From: Davidsoniella eucalypti
Lineage: Eukaryota > Ascomycota > Sordariomycetes > Microascales > Ceratocystidaceae
Direction of reading: 5' to 3'
NCBI GenBank assembly: GCA_004009845.1
Contig: RMBW01000022.1
Location: forward strand, 298,368-362,367
DNA: 64,000 bases
The position numbers were made by a program, and so were the translations under genes. Below, in pieces: positions 1-13,183 of this stretch (the stretch's first letter is position 1; every line of letters starts with the position of its first letter). The notes below the pieces were generated by a model. That model was given only the letters and a program-made list of their open reading frames with translations. It had not been told where the DNA came from and searched no databases.

Positions 1-142
1 ACAAGCGATAACGGCTATAGATGGGGTACAATAGCATTTTGCAGTTTGCCGACGGAAGCCGGGACGGCGCGCCGCAGACGAGAGAGTGATTGAAACAAGC
101 AATTGGGACGAGCAACTAAAACGAGCGATTGGGCACACATAC

Positions 143-208
143 CGAGATAAGAGGAGCATCGTCGTCGGCAACGTCATCGGAGAGCCCATTGAAAGGCGAC
201 TCCGACAT
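143..208 (-). CDS. 5' end of an unidentified gene running off the left edge
   Basis: On the minus strand an ATG at 206-208 opens 22 codons (MSESPFNGLSDDVADDDAPL, then IS) that end exactly, in phase 0, at a consensus donor GTATGTG starting at 142. The rest of the gene would lie in or beyond the remaining 142 bases. An acidic, serine-containing N-terminus is all that can be seen and I do not recognise the family. The first intron either reaches past the window edge or ends at one of two weak acceptors within it. The call rests on a good start, a clean open frame and an excellent donor, so it could still be chance. Confidence 0.4.
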
Positions 209-1338
209 GGAGGGCAGCAGACGTAGCTCGGGGCGATCTCAACCTCACAATAGAAGGCGGCGTGGCTCGGGTTCGGATCGGGTTGGCCGCGGCCTATACG
301 GTGAGAGTAGATCACACCCTTCTCAGTCTCGAAAGCAGAAAAGAAGCGCTGTCAAGGTTCCTGCTTGCTTGCTACAATTCGGGTGGCAATGGATGTGTAG
401 CAGTAGCAACAATAACAACAACAACCAACGCCACAAGAGGATCGTCCTTTTTAGCGGAGAGCAGTGCAAAAAAACAAACTAACAAAAGCAGCTGCTTTGA
501 TTATCAGTCTAGGTCGACGGGTGGGAATCGGCCAAAAGGCAAAAAGGCAAACAAACAAGACAATCGGTGTCGATGTTGATGTCGACGTCAAAGTCGGTAG
601 CCGGGGTTTTTTTCCTTATTTTGTTACTAGACTTTCCCGGCTAGAACGCCTGTGCGAGTTCAGATGCAGACAATCAGCCGTGTTCTCGGCTATCCAGATT
701 GCGCACAAAAGAAGGCGTGCGTAGCGTTGTGATCGGTCGGTCGGTTTCGGCTGGCTTTTAGCTAAGAAGACGCTGTATTTGGAGCGCACATTAGAGGGTG
801 TGAAGGGTTGTGAAATAAAAAAGGGAAAAACAAAGAATAAAAAAATTAAAATGATAAAATGCGGCTGCACAGTGAATTGTGATATGATCTTGATATTGGC
901 CCAGCTGAACATAGAACAGAAGCAAAACAACAGCCTACAACTAACAAAAGCCGGGGATGTTCTCAAAGAGAAAACAAGGCTGGCCAATCACAGGCCTGGA
1001 AGCTCTGGTACTTTGGGGTGAGCTTTCTAAGTGCCCCGCCCTTATTCTTCTATCTCTGTTAGCCACTGGAAAACGCCGCTGAAGAATAGCCGCTCTAAGC
1101 CTAGCTTTCAGGGCCTTGACCACAGACATATAGGCGCTTTACCGGGATCAGGACGTCGAAGTGACTCAATTAAACGGACCGACAAACCGTCCGGCAAGAT
1201 TTTGCTTCGACTTGCTTCTGTCATCTATCTCTCCATATATCACATCCTATATCTTAGTAACCCGTTTTAGGCCAGTCCAATCGCCGTCTCACCACCACCC
1301 CAAAGTCGCAATAAACCAAGGCCAGCACCCAAACCACT
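209..1338. other. Intergenic, probable divergent promoter region
   Basis: This lies between the left-edge minus-strand gene and chorismate mutase. Open frames here begin with non-ATG codons and show no family resemblance. I see no RNA gene or repeat. It is probably the shared upstream region of two divergent genes. Confidence 0.5.
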
Positions 1339-2191
1339 ATGGACACTATCATGGACCTCTCAAACGCCTCCGAGGCATTGGACCTTGGCCAGATACGCTT
1401 CCAACTCATGTCCGTCTCACTGCGTCTCACCACATCTCACGCCTGCTCACCAAGCTCGAATCGCTAACTCACTCTGCAGCCGCCTAGAGGACACCATCAC
1501 CTTCCATCTCATTGAGCGTGTGCAATTTGCCCTCAATGCTAACATCTACGTGCCCGGCGCCATCAAGCTGCCTAACACCGACCTAAGCTTTATGGATTGG
1601 TACCTGCGCGAACAGGAGCGTCTGCAGTCGATGATTCGCCGCTACGAGTCTCCCGACGAGTATCCGTTCTTCCCGGACGCCCTCGCACAGCCTATACTCA
1701 AGCCGTTGGACTACCCGGTCATCCTGCATCCTAACAACGTGTGTGTCAATGATCAGATCAAGAAGTACTACACTATCGTCTTCCTACCGTCTGTGTGTGT
1801 CCAACCTGTAGAGGACCGCGGTGAGAGCCAGGAACACTACGGCTCAGCTGCCACCTGCGATATATCCTGTTTACAGGCCCTCTCACGTCGCATCCACTTT
1901 GGCAAGTTTGTGGCTGAGAGTAAGTTTGTCTCCGAACGTCAGCGTTTCACGGCCTTGATCAAGGCCGGTGACCGTGAAGGTATTGGTGCTGCCATTACAA
2001 ATGCCGCTGTGGAGGAGCAGGTTCTAGAGCGCCTAAGACTAAAGGCTTTAACATATGGTACTGACCCGTCAAAGCCTGAGGAGCAGGGCAAGATCAACGC
2101 TGAGGCTGTGGTGTCCATGTACAAGGACTTTGTTATTCCCCTCACCAAAGACGTCGAAGTCGAGTACCTCATGCAGCGCTTGGAAAAATAG
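1339..2191 (+). CDS. aro7: Chorismate mutase (AroQ-type, fungal ARO7 family)
   Basis: Converts chorismate to prephenate, the branch-point step to phenylalanine and tyrosine; a cytosolic, all-helical enzyme that in yeast is inhibited by tyrosine and activated by tryptophan. Two exons: 1339-1409 and 1480-2191, with a 70-nt intron (GTCCGT donor, GCTAAC branch, CTGCAG acceptor), giving 260 residues, close to the yeast enzyme's length. Splicing restores the conserved helix 1 stretch QLIRLEDTITFHLIERVQF. Later family blocks are visible: RRYESPDEYPFFPD, YGSAATCDISCLQALSRRIH, HFGKFVAESKF, and the C-terminal VEVEYLMQRLEK. The start was chosen because the first codons (MDTIMDLSNASEALDLGQIR) match the usual fungal N-terminus. 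It is convergent with the BCP1 gene, the two stops being only about 180 bp apart. Confidence 0.96.
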
Positions 2192-2370
2192 ATACTTTCT
2201 TATGCCCTACGACCTTATATCATAGACCTTTACTCCCATTATGCCATCAACACATTCTAGGCAGTAATACGAACTCGTGGCCAAAAGCAATTAACAATTA
2301 TCTTTTGTCTACCCTGATAATCAAACATCTTCTAATCATTCTTTTATGTATAACCCTTGTTTTGCTTCAA

Positions 2371-3323
2371 TTACTGCTGGCCAGCCTTGACGTAGTCATC
2401 AGTCGCCTTCACCGCGCCAGCAAACTTTGCCGCCTCGATCAAGATCATGTGACCTCTCGTCTTGATGCCCATCTCCTGAAACGCACGCTTGCTATCCGCG
2501 ACAGCGTCGTCCTCTTTCGTGAAGTCAAAGCTACCATGTACGGCTGCGTGTCTTTGTAGCACTTCATCCTCGGGATGGAAGAAGAAAAATGCGCTGCTAT
2601 CCTCCTTGACCTTCTTCTTCTTGCGCTCCGTCTCGACCAGCGTGGACTCTACCTCACTATACACCTTGCTAACCACCAGGTAATGCGTAAATTTGTAAGG
2701 TTCGCCATCCTCTACGGCTGCATCGATCTCGTCGATCAGCATCGAGTACATTGGTGGAGCAATCTCCGCCGGCATGTTGAGGAGTCGCTCCGAAAAGATG
2801 ATTCCCACCTGCGCATCGGCACTGCTAAGTAGACCACTGATAGACGCAAGCGCGGGGTTGCTAGATGCCTTTCTAGATAGGTAGTCTATTAAAGTAGCCA
2901 TGGAAGGCTTGGCGCGATGTTCGGAGGCGTTGAGTGCCGTCATCATGGCGTATGCGTCAGTAGCCTTGCCATCTACCTTGACCGTAGATCCGATGGTGTT
3001 CTGGGATAGAATCAAGTCGGCAAGGCCGGAGATTTCCATCAGCGTGGCATCAACGTCAAATAGTTGTCTAAGTAGACTCTTAGTGCCATGGTAGTCGATC
3101 TCGGAGTCAAAATTGAACCACTCAAAGTCAACATTGACAACATCAAAGTCCTATCATAGAGTTAGTCGGACTCTATTTCGACGTACTGTGTCTATAGGAA
3201 TCAATCTATTCATATGGCACATACCTCGTCATCAGAGCTCTCGTTGCCGTCCTTCATCTTGGTGTCCTGGTTATGAATAAGCTCATCCTTAGAAGACGCA
3301 TCGTGACTTCTCTTCTTAGCCAT
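2371..3323 (-). CDS. bcp1: BCP1/BCCIP family protein
   Basis: Family members are nuclear proteins. Yeast Bcp1 is the chaperone of ribosomal protein uL14 (Rpl23) in 60S assembly and has been tied to nuclear export; human BCCIP binds BRCA2 and p21. Two exons on the minus strand, 3323-3225 and 3150-2371, with a 74-nt intron starting GTATGTG and ending ATGATAG, give 292 residues. The N-terminus is acidic and lysine-rich (MAKKRSHDASSKDELIHNQD). It is followed directly after the splice by the family signature VNVDFEWFNFDSEIDYHG and LRQLFDVDATL. The C-terminal half carries the conserved HYLVVSKVY block and a basic KKKKVKED stretch. Length and order agree with fungal BCP1 proteins. Confidence 0.93.
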
Positions 3324-6300
3324 TGTGATTTCTGTGATGATTATACGAATTCAATATCTAGTAGTGTAGTTTCTTGAACTAACAGCTCGTATATGCGAAT
3401 GATACGATATGGAGATGATAATTTAATGATGAGTCCGTTTAAGCAATATATCCAACTAACAAAGTCGACTTCCTAAAATCGGTATTGCTTTTCTCTTCTA
3501 ATGGCGAAGAAAAAATTGATCCCCACTTAATGGTGTCTCCATTCATGAAAATGGTAGGTACTGGGTACCTACTGGTTACACTAACTCATATCAGCAATGC
3601 AAGTACCGAATACGGTAGTGCACTGATATATGTATTAGTAATAATAAGTGTATAACCCTAGACCCTAGTGGTGGTGTAAAATCATGAACATATCTGTTCT
3701 AGAATTGCTTCGCTAGGTAAAAGTTGATGTCCCTTGGTAAGATATTCTGTTGGTTTTCCAGGAACGGAATCAGATCCATGGACACTTACGAAAATTCAAT
3801 TTCGCCAGTAGCAAGTTATGCAAGTACGCTTTGAACACTAGGATTAGTATTATTTAGACCAGTATTACTTTTCGCCTCCGTTTTTCGGTAACTTACCAAA
3901 CAAGAAGTTAATGAATAATGCTCTAGTACAAACCTCAAGCTTTAGGTTATTGTATAATTTCTTTCTCTTCTACTACGGTATAAATGTGGTATAGGGTGGA
4001 TGGGTACCCTTACGGCCCCCCTGGACCTTGAGATTGTCGCAGGTTGGACGTAGCGCTTTGGCACGAGAAACAAAACTGCCCTTAACAGTTGTAATTATGA
4101 TTGGTTTACTAGGCGGCCTGAGAAGCGCATGAACGGGATAGAAAGTTGCATGTAAGGTACACATAGTTAGCGTTGTGGGCAGTGCGGAAGTGTAGGTATC
4201 CGATGTCGTAATAAAGCCAAAATTATATCTAGCTGTAAAGGTCAGCCCGTCAGATTTGTTTGTCCGTAGCGTGTTTTTATAGCGCGGCAAGTTATTGTAT
4301 TATTCTGTGTTTCAGTGACTACTATGTGGCTTTTGTTTCTATAATGGTTTGACTATCACTATGGAATGAATATATAGCCAATATTGAGACAGACGTAGTC
4401 GTTTAGTGGTACGAGTACGACAAGGCGTATTTATTAATAGAAAGAACCGTCAACTACTTTGATAGAGGCAACCGTAAGTGGAGCGGCAAGACAAAAGTGA
4501 TTAGGAGGGCTGAAGAGAAGTTACATACAGTACATATATACAGATACATATTGTTTAGATTATTGTATAGATATGTATATAGTGGCCCATTGTTTGATGT
4601 ACTTGTCTTTAAAAGTGATAGTTGGTAACAGGGGATAAATCACATACTATATAGAACACTGTTATAGCCGACAAGCCGGAATAAATGGCCGCCTAGCAAG
4701 CAAACAGATAGATGCAAAAGGTCTAGCTCGCAAAGAGATCTGACCTTGTCAAAGAACATGCACGGAATGAATTAGTCGCAAGTTGAAGCTCGTCAAACTG
4801 ACGGTGCCAGCGATGCAAGCTGCTGGATTCTCTGATTAATTTTGGGCACGAGCCCTTTGCTGTGTAATTTGATGGCATAATATACAGCTAGTATATGTGT
4901 ACTAATACAAAGAGTCCCAAGTTGAGAAACGATTGATGTACATATATGTCCTGATCAACTAGGAACCCGGGTGCACATCTAAAACATGAAACGAGTGTGT
5001 GTGGGACTTTGGCCAGAAACCGTAGTTGGGTCAGCTATCACAAGGAAATCACTTGGCTTATAGGGTATGTGGCAAGAATCACAGTAGCAGCAACAGGGAA
5101 ATATGAGGATGAGTACGGGCTATGCTCGACTGGCAAGAAGAAGGTAGACTGGCGTACGACAAGGCACAGCATCTATTTCTTTATCTTTCTCGTTCTTTTG
5201 CAGCTTCTTTTGCAGCTTCTACTGCATAGCAACGGCAAGTGATTGCATTGCCCCCATTGCAAATCCTGCCTCACCCCCATTGATGCCATTTTGATGATCC
5301 CCTGCCAGTGTGTATGTGCACTGCATGCACTCATTTAGATGAGCAACTTTAGATTCTGCGTATAGCATCAAGTCCCTTGAATCGATTTTGATGATGTTCA
5401 GGGTCTGTCATTGTTTATTGTTCTTTTGTCTTTATTTTTCCGCTGTAAGCTATTGTTGTGTAGCACTAGATGAAGTTAGTGGGATGGATAAATTCCGGAT
5501 AATGACAACCCCCTTTTTTCTCCCACACTAACTGGACTACTGTCAGCTGGTGAGCTATACTTACATATATTTCAAGTAATAGTTGGGCATTTGTAGAGTA
5601 ATTATCGTAGTCGACATGCTATAGCCTATAAATCCTGTTTTAAAGAGATCTTCAGCCTTAGCAGTCTTGGTCTCCGGCTGTCAGTTTTGTCGTAGGTTTA
5701 TCTTCCCAGGGACGTCGTTTTGCGAGTTAAGGGTGGAAAGTGACACTCGACAATTGATCACTTGTTACGAGAATAGTAGCATTCGTCCTCAGCTTAGAAC
5801 AGTTACCATGGCGTGGGAAAGCGAGACGAATTTTTTATTAAAGATAAACCTGCCCCTGGAACTACTAAACGAACGGTGTTGATGTTGAAGCGGATCTTGA
5901 GTTAGCTTCGGTGCCCTGGTCGCCATTACCCCTGAAAAATCCAATTCAATTCCCCAGCCGCCACATAAAAACGCCAGCAACATTGTTACAGCACATACCA
6001 TGAAATATAGTGAGCAGCCGCAGTCCCTTTTGCTGCTCCAATTCCTGTAGAATAATTAGCGTTCCTCCACTAAATATTGCTGCAACTTTGTCCTGATCGC
6101 GCGTTTTGAGAGCTACACGGCCACAGCCCCTCTATTTCTTTTTCTTTTTCTTTCTTGTTTTCTCTTCTTTCCTTTTGAGTCGAAAAGAGGCGTCGTTATT
6201 TAATCGCTTCTTTTTTTCTTCTTCTTCTCCGGCCCGCTACTAGGATTCTTACAGCCTGCGCTTTGATTTTTGCTTTTTTGTGCCCTAAAATCTGCGTAGA

Positions 6301-7170
6301 GTGGTAATATCTGATCAATGAACCGCAACTACAGCGCCCAGCCTCACTGCTACTACTGCTATAGTTCGGTATTCTCTGTGCAGCTGTAATTCTCTCTCTC
6401 TTTCTAGAGGCAGCACAAGACTCTATCTATTTTGCTCTACCAGCGCGTGCTGAAGCCCTCTTCTCACGAGGCCACACATAATTTCACAACCTAGTAGCCA
6501 GGAAACTATTGCAAGCTGCTGTAACGGGTAGCACCTGGAATTTCATCGATCCTCTGGGGCCAAGCGAGGCTCCATCTTCGTGCATTTGCAACCAGTCCCT
6601 CTGGAAGCGCCTCATCCATCCGTCATTCTATCTGTACAGTCTATTTGTACATTGTACATTGTACATGCTCTACAGCTGCCTCAAACCACACGTTGAAGGC
6701 TTCATTCGCTTCATGCTCGCTCCCTTCGTTTTTCTTTGATTCTTCTGCGAGCCTGCATATTGATTGATTGTCTGTCACACTCGGCGGTGCTCGTCGCTCT
6801 CCATTCCTTGACGATCTCATTTATTGGTGGCTTTCGCTCGTTGCCCCGTCACACTCCCATCGCCCGGCCGCCCATCTCCCATCTAATAGCAGCTAGCTGT
6901 TCTCATTTCCTACCGACCGCCTTGTGACGCTCCCTGATTCTTGCCGGCGCATATTATCATCCTTCCAGTACAACCATCACACCCACACCTTCAACTACTA
7001 CCGCAACAATCATCGTGTCCAGCTTACCAATAAGCATCGCGACCACTGCCCCGATCGCAACTAAATCTCAATTCTGGCATCGCTGCTGCTTCTCGTCGCC
7101 GCCTATTTGATCAAGACTCTATACATATCTCGCGCAGTATTGCGACGCGCTGCCATCACCAACAGCCAAC
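3324..7170. promoter_or_regulatory. Long intergenic region and pyrimidine-rich leader of the kelch gene
   Basis: This 3.8-kb stretch has no frame that I can link to a protein family on either strand, and open frames are short and mostly lack ATG starts. From about 6120 it becomes rich in C and T (runs of TTTCTTTTTC and CTCTCTCTTTC), typical of fungal promoters and 5' leaders, and this continues to the kelch gene start at 7171. Its length fits a long untranslated leader for a polarity gene, but this is inferred. Confidence 0.5.
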
Positions 7171-10100
7171 ATGGCCTTTCTTTTCAAGTCAAAGAAGGGA
7201 CACGATCGCAATCTTGCGAGCCGTGAAGGCATTCCTGGCTCTTCCGGCTCCAAAGGCTCAATCTCGCGCTCCACACCTACCGGCAGCTTAAACTCTATCG
7301 TTGACGATACTACTGCCGGCAGTCCCGACCAGCAAAACGCCAACATGCCTCGTCGAGGCCCCAGTGCCGCCGAGAACCATGCTGTTTCCGCTCCACCGGC
7401 TGCGCAACAACAACAACAGCAACAGTCGCAACCGCAACAACAATCACCAGTACAGTCTGCTCCGCAGCAAGGCCCGCCAACGCAGCAGGGCACGTCTCCT
7501 GTACCGCAAGCGCCGCAGCAAGCTCAGTCGCCGACATCTCAACAAGCCAGTGATCTGCCTGTAAGTTCTCTATACTCTATCCTCCCACCATGAGTCGTGT
7601 ATCCCTCTCTTCCGTGGCCCAAAGAGTGAGTGGGCAGAGCAAGTATTCAGTCGCATATTTAGCGTAGACCTACCTATCAGTGCTACTTCTTCCCTTCGCA
7701 CCGAATTTTATTCTCTGCCCTCCCCTAGCTTGTCATTTGTGCCGTCTATCTCCCCCCTCAATGCCACTTGGTAGCTACATCCCGATAGCAAACCTTCCAT
7801 AAATCTTTGTATCGGTATATCTTGGTTGTTTCATCAACTAATACGTCTCTAATGCAGTTTCGCAATGCCAACCAACCACCTCCACCAAACCCTAATGCGG
7901 CTCTCTATCCATGGTCGCAGCGCAGACTAACTTACACCTCTTCACATCCACCACCGTTCCCTCGATATGGAGCTGCCGTGAATTCTGTCGGCTCTAAGGA
8001 GGGCGACATTTACATCATGGGCGGTCTCATAAATAGCACTACGGTTAAGGGTGATCTGTGGATGATAGAGGCTGGTGGAAATCTATCTTGTTATCCTTTG
8101 GCCACTACGGCCGAAGGCCCAGGACCTCGTGTTGGTCACGCTAGTCTTCTCGTGGGAAACGCCTTCATTGTATATGGTGGTGATACCAAGATCGAAGAGA
8201 CTGATGTGCTGGACGAGACTCTGTATCTACTGAATACCTGTAAGTTACTGAATGTAACTACCTAAGCACAAAATGGAACAGAAACTCATCGTCTATCTTT
8301 AGCAACACGCCAATGGTCTCGCGCTCTACCCCCCGGACCCCGCCCCTCCGGTCGTTATGGACACACTCTCAACATTCTCGGCTCTAAAATATTTATCTTT
8401 GGTGGCCAAGTTGAAGGCTTCTTCATGAACGATCTGTGTGCCTTTGACCTCAACCAGCTACAAAACCCGACAAACAAATGGGAGGTGTTACTATCAAACA
8501 CCGAAGTGGGAACAACACCTCCTATCATGCCCCCACCGAGAACAAACCATACGGTTGTAACTTACAATGACAAGCTGTATCTGTATGTCAAACTCAATCA
8601 ACATTATATTTGATGTCAACCTAGCATTTTTCATACTAACAATCTTTTTAAGTTTCGGTGGAACAAACGGTTATGAATGGTTCAACGATGTTTGGTGCTA
8701 CGACCCCGCGTCTAATAAGTGGTCGCAGTTCGACTGCATCGGTTACATTCCCGTCCCGCGTGAGGGTCACGCTGCTGCACTTGTGGACGATGTGATGTAC
8801 ATATTTGGTGGCCGAACCGAGGATGGGAACGATCTTGGAGATCTTGCTGCTTTTCGAATTTCGTCCAAAAGATGGTACACTTTCCAGAATATGGGCCCAT
8901 CGCCATCCCCTCGTTCGGGCCATAGCATGACAAATGTTGGAAAGTTGATCTATATTGTTGGTGGTGAGCCGAGCTCGACAACCAACCCTATCAATGACCT
9001 AGGACTTGCCTATGTTCTAGACACAACCAAGATACGGTATCCTAACGACAATCCGGCTGCGCGTGGCCAACAAGCCATTCGTAAGACAAGTACCGATGCG
9101 GGACAAGCGCAGCAACCAGGTGGCCAACGTCCAATGCGTGATGGCTCTTCTGGTCCAGGTCCAGATGGCAGACGAGGCCCCCCGCCTGGCTACCAAAACA
9201 ATCCAAATGGTGGTCCCAACGGAAGACCTCCAAACAGACCTCCACATGGATCTGTTGGTGGTCCAAATGGCCCTTACCCTGGTGGTCCAGGTAGACCCAA
9301 CCCCAACAACCCACAGAACATGAGTAACGTTGGGCGTGCTCGTGGTGCTTCATCTGACCGGGACGGTGCTATTGGTCAGTCTCCTGTCACAATGGCTCTC
9401 CGGGAGAGCGAAAGTGCAAACGGTCGTCGTACTCCCCAATCCCGATCTGGCTCAAAGACTGAACAGCATCCCAATGAGGCCCCTCGTACTAGATCTGCAC
9501 AGGGTCGCGTTGCTCGTGGCCAAGGTTCCATTGATAGTACTCACGGCAACGATCCAGGCGTCAAAGCTATCAGTGCAGCTGGTGCTATGGCTACGGCTGC
9601 GGCTGTCAATGCTACTACTCCAGCACCTTCAGCTCCGCCTACAAATGCACTCCCCTCGGCGCCTGTAGCTGTTAACAGCCCTGTAGGAACCGATCCAAAC
9701 AGATTGCCTTCGGCAGTTCCTACTCGTCAACCTAGTAACTCTATGAACCGTCGGTCTTCAACACGCAATTCGCAGACTGTTGCACTACTCAAAGAGCTCG
9801 ACTCCGCAAGAAATCGGAATGCTTGGTATGCTTCAGAGCTTGAGCTCGCTCGCAAGGCTGGTTACTCACCTAGCACCAACATCGGGCCTGTACTCGAGGG
9901 TCGTGGCGCTGAATCTTTTGATGACGAGGACAAGCCTTTGATTGAGGCTCTTCTTGTGATGAAAAACGAATTGGCTAATGTGCAGTCATCTGTCGATAAC
10001 CAGGCCATCTTAGCCTCGAAACAAATCGCAGCGGCAGAGAAACAGCGAGATGCAGCTATCCAAGAAGCTGTATACGCCAAGGCTAAACTAGCAGCCCTTG

Positions 10101-12190
10101 GAGGCAGTATGGCCAATACCCCTCAGTTGGATGAGCACGATGATGCGGAGCGTCACAGTGATATTAGTCGACGCCTTGCTTCTGCTCTGGGCATGCAAAA
10201 GGAGATGACTGTTCAGATTGAGAGCCTTCGTTCAGATTTGGAAGCCGAAAAGAAGTTTAGAAAACTTGCTGATGATACCACTGCTGCCACCCAAAAGCGC
10301 ATGGCCGATTTAGAAGTCTACAAGCAAATGACTTCGCCGGAAGTTGAGCGCCTGAAGGCTGAGCTACATTCTACTCAACGCGAGGACCGTGAACACACAG
10401 TCTTGTATACCGAGACTCTTGCTGCGATGCAGATACTCCAGGTTGAAAAGGATGAAATGATGGCCAAGTACAACAACAACGTTACCAACTCGGAGGATAC
10501 CATCGAAACTATCGCGTCACTGAAAGCTGCTGTCGCTGCCTCAATGGAGACCAAGGCCCACATGGAGAAGCTCTACTCTGATGAGCGCACATTGCGTGAA
10601 ACTGCTGAGCTTAAATTATCCAAGGTCCAGGCCGACTACGATATTCGTGCTGCCGAAATCGCAACACTTGCTCAACGTCTTCATGATGTGGAGGCCATGG
10701 CTGAAAAGCACGCGGAAGAGGCTCATGCTCACAAGAGAGCTCTTGTGTCTGGCCTGCAAAAGATGGAAGCTCATGATCCTGCCAAAGGTTCTAACCACGA
10801 CTCTGAGAAACTTGCTATACTTCAGGCCCAGTTGGCCACTGCTACCGGCCTTGTCAAGAAGTACCAGGAGGAAGCCAACAATGCTGCTGATAAGCTCCGT
10901 GCTGCCGAAGAGCGTATTGCCGGCCTTGAGGTCTATCAAGAGCAAGCTAGCCGTGAAGGCGTTGGTATCCGTAGACAACTTCAGTCTACCCTCAAGGAGA
11001 CACAGTCACTACAGGCTACCATTGCGGATTTGAAGAACCAGTTGGCCGCCCAACAACTTGAAGCCAACGCCATCACCATCCAGCACAACACGCTCAAGGA
11101 TATTCTTAGCGAGCGTGGTATTAGCCCTGTTACTGGTGGAAAGTCGAAGAACGGATCGCGTGCTGTCTCACCCGAACAACAAGCTCGTCTCAAAGAACTT
11201 GAAGCTCAGATTACCGAAGCCAACAATGCCCACGAAAGAACGAAGCAAAGTTTCAATTCCCAGCTTCAGGAGTCAGCTGCTCATTATCACGACAAGCTTA
11301 CTCAACTTCAACAAGACTACAACTCCGCTGTCCATTATGTGCGTGGCACTGAGAAGATGCTGAATAAGTTGAAGGAAGAGCAAACCGCGTACAAGAGCGA
11401 AAACAAGCGCCTGAAGTCTGACCTTGATGGATTTGAAGAAAAGCTTATTGCTGCCACCCAGGCCACTTCAAAGGCTGGTGATTGGGATAAGGGTCGTGCC
11501 GCTTTCGAAAGCGAGATGGCGCAACTTCAAAGTGATATGCGTAGCAAAATCACCGATCTTGAAAACCATCTAGAGATTATCAGAACTCAGCTTTCTGAAG
11601 CCGCTTCTCAGCGTGACCAAGCCATTGGCACTGCGGAAGAGATGAACCATAAGATAATGTCTACCAAAAAGGACATTGCAACGCTACAGGAGGAGAACCA
11701 ATTGCTGGAGCGCCGTGCGCTGGATGCTGAGCACAAGGTATCTATGTTGCTTGATCAGGTCGAGTCTTCAGTCGATAACTACCGTCGCCGCAGCCGTCAA
11801 GTACCCAGCTTTAGTGGCCCGCCTATCACTGATGTCCATGGATCAGCAGTCATTCCACAAATGACAGCTACCGTCACCGAGTCCATCATCATCACCGAGC
11901 CAACTCCAGATGTCGACCGTGAAAGCTTCTACGGAGCGCCTGATGGTGGCATCGGCAACCGCAACAGTGCCGCATTAGATAATCTTGCATCCGAACTCGA
12001 GACTCTACGTTCGCAATGGGAAGCCACTAACAAGAACTACCGTCTGAGCAACGCTTTTGAGTTCGAGACCCAACTGGGTGCCATTAAGAAGGTTGACGAT
12101 GCCAATGGCCTCGGAATCAGTGAGAGCCTCGCTGATTGGCGCAAGAGATTAGATGTTGAGGAGCAGGGGAATGGTGCTCGCGCAAATTAA
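7171..12190 (+). CDS. teaA: Kelch-repeat, coiled-coil cell-end marker (TeaA/Tea1-like)
   Basis: Tea1/TeaA proteins ride microtubule plus ends to the hyphal tip, anchor at the membrane through TeaR/Mod5 and direct polarised growth. Four exons: 7171-7560, 7858-8239, 8303-8582 and 8653-12190, with introns of 297, 63 and 70 nt, give 1529 residues, near the size of Aspergillus TeaA. Residues 1-130 are disordered and rich in Q, P and S, with a CAA/CAG-coded glutamine tract. Kelch blades follow at about 150-480, with IYIMGG, AFIVYGG, KIFIFGG, LYLFGGTNGYEW, VMYIFGG and IYIVGG. Next comes a Gly/Pro/Asn-rich linker (about 490-720), then a long coiled coil at about 725-1390 with heptad-like E/K/L/A composition. 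Exon joins fall inside kelch blades and restore them, which supports the model. TeaA is the best fit; other fungal kelch/coiled-coil proteins are possible. Confidence 0.9.
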
Positions 12191-13183
12191 GAGCCATCAA
12201 GTACTTTGATTTCATGAATTTTGGCTAACACTCGGACATCACACGTATGAACTTTTTTTTCATATGTTTTCCATTTTCTACCGTACGACTCTCTAATGAC
12301 AACGACAATACCCCCAAAATCTGGTGCTTTTCGAAATCGCGCTGAGCTTTTACATACAATGATCGTCTTGGTTCTTCGATATATCTTTCTTTTCTTAATG
12401 GCTGGCACTGGGAATCTAATCTTCTTTTCTTCTTTCTTGGTTTCTTCTTTTTAACGCATCTTCACCACGTCCCTACTTTCCCCCTTAACCAATAAATCCT
12501 TTTCCTCTCTCGCTCTGTATATTTGAGGCTCTCTTTATCGAGAACTATTTCACTTCTTATTTCTATAATTCCTTTCAAATCTTCTTCTTCCGCGTTTCTT
12601 TGACGTTATCTCGGGTTTTACTATGGGTCTTGATGCTAGCCACACACATGGGCGATTTTTTCTTCCTGTTTATAAATTCGGCGTCTTTTTATTTTATTTT
12701 TATAATCCTTTTTTTTCTCGCTTTTAGGTGCTATCTAATAGCGGGGGTCATACAAAGATCTATCTTTCTTCTTTCTTGCACCTTGGATGTTCTCTTGTTT
12801 TGGTTTGTGGATGTTTATTGCTTTTTTCTTAGTTAAGCCAGCTTGCATGGCTATGCAACAATAGACTACATGTCTTTGACCAACTGGTTGCTCTCTGCTT
12901 TTTTTTCCTTTTCAGTTTTTTTCTTCTTTTCAGGTACAACTTTTACTTGGCCGGGGCGACTCGCTGACGACATGATTATTTGTTGGGGATATGAGGAGCC
13001 CTTTGGTTTATACATAAAATGAATGACTTATTATTTTCTTTTCGCTATTTCTTGGGCCATGTGAATGTTCCAAAAGTTACGCCATCTGTCTCAATAGCTT
13101 TATAAGAATCTTGCTTGCTTTTTTGTCTTTGTCTAGTGGAGATTTGCTCTAATGGACAAGAGACAATTACTTTACTATATAAC
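12191..13183. other. Intergenic, T-rich
   Basis: Probable 3' end of the kelch gene followed by T-rich sequence with several runs of TTTTCTT. No coding frame, RNA gene or repeat is recognised. Confidence 0.5.

Noticed and set aside
129..482. 117-codon plus-strand frame
   Set aside because: Begins with TTG, is low-complexity, and lies across the better-supported minus-strand first exon.
3973..4290. 105-codon minus-strand frame in the 3.3-7.2 kb gap
   Set aside because: Starts with TTG, has no family resemblance and sits in AT-rich non-coding sequence.
9017..9668. Several 76-112-codon frames on both strands
   Set aside because: Shadows of the Gly/Pro/Asn-rich linker of the kelch gene.
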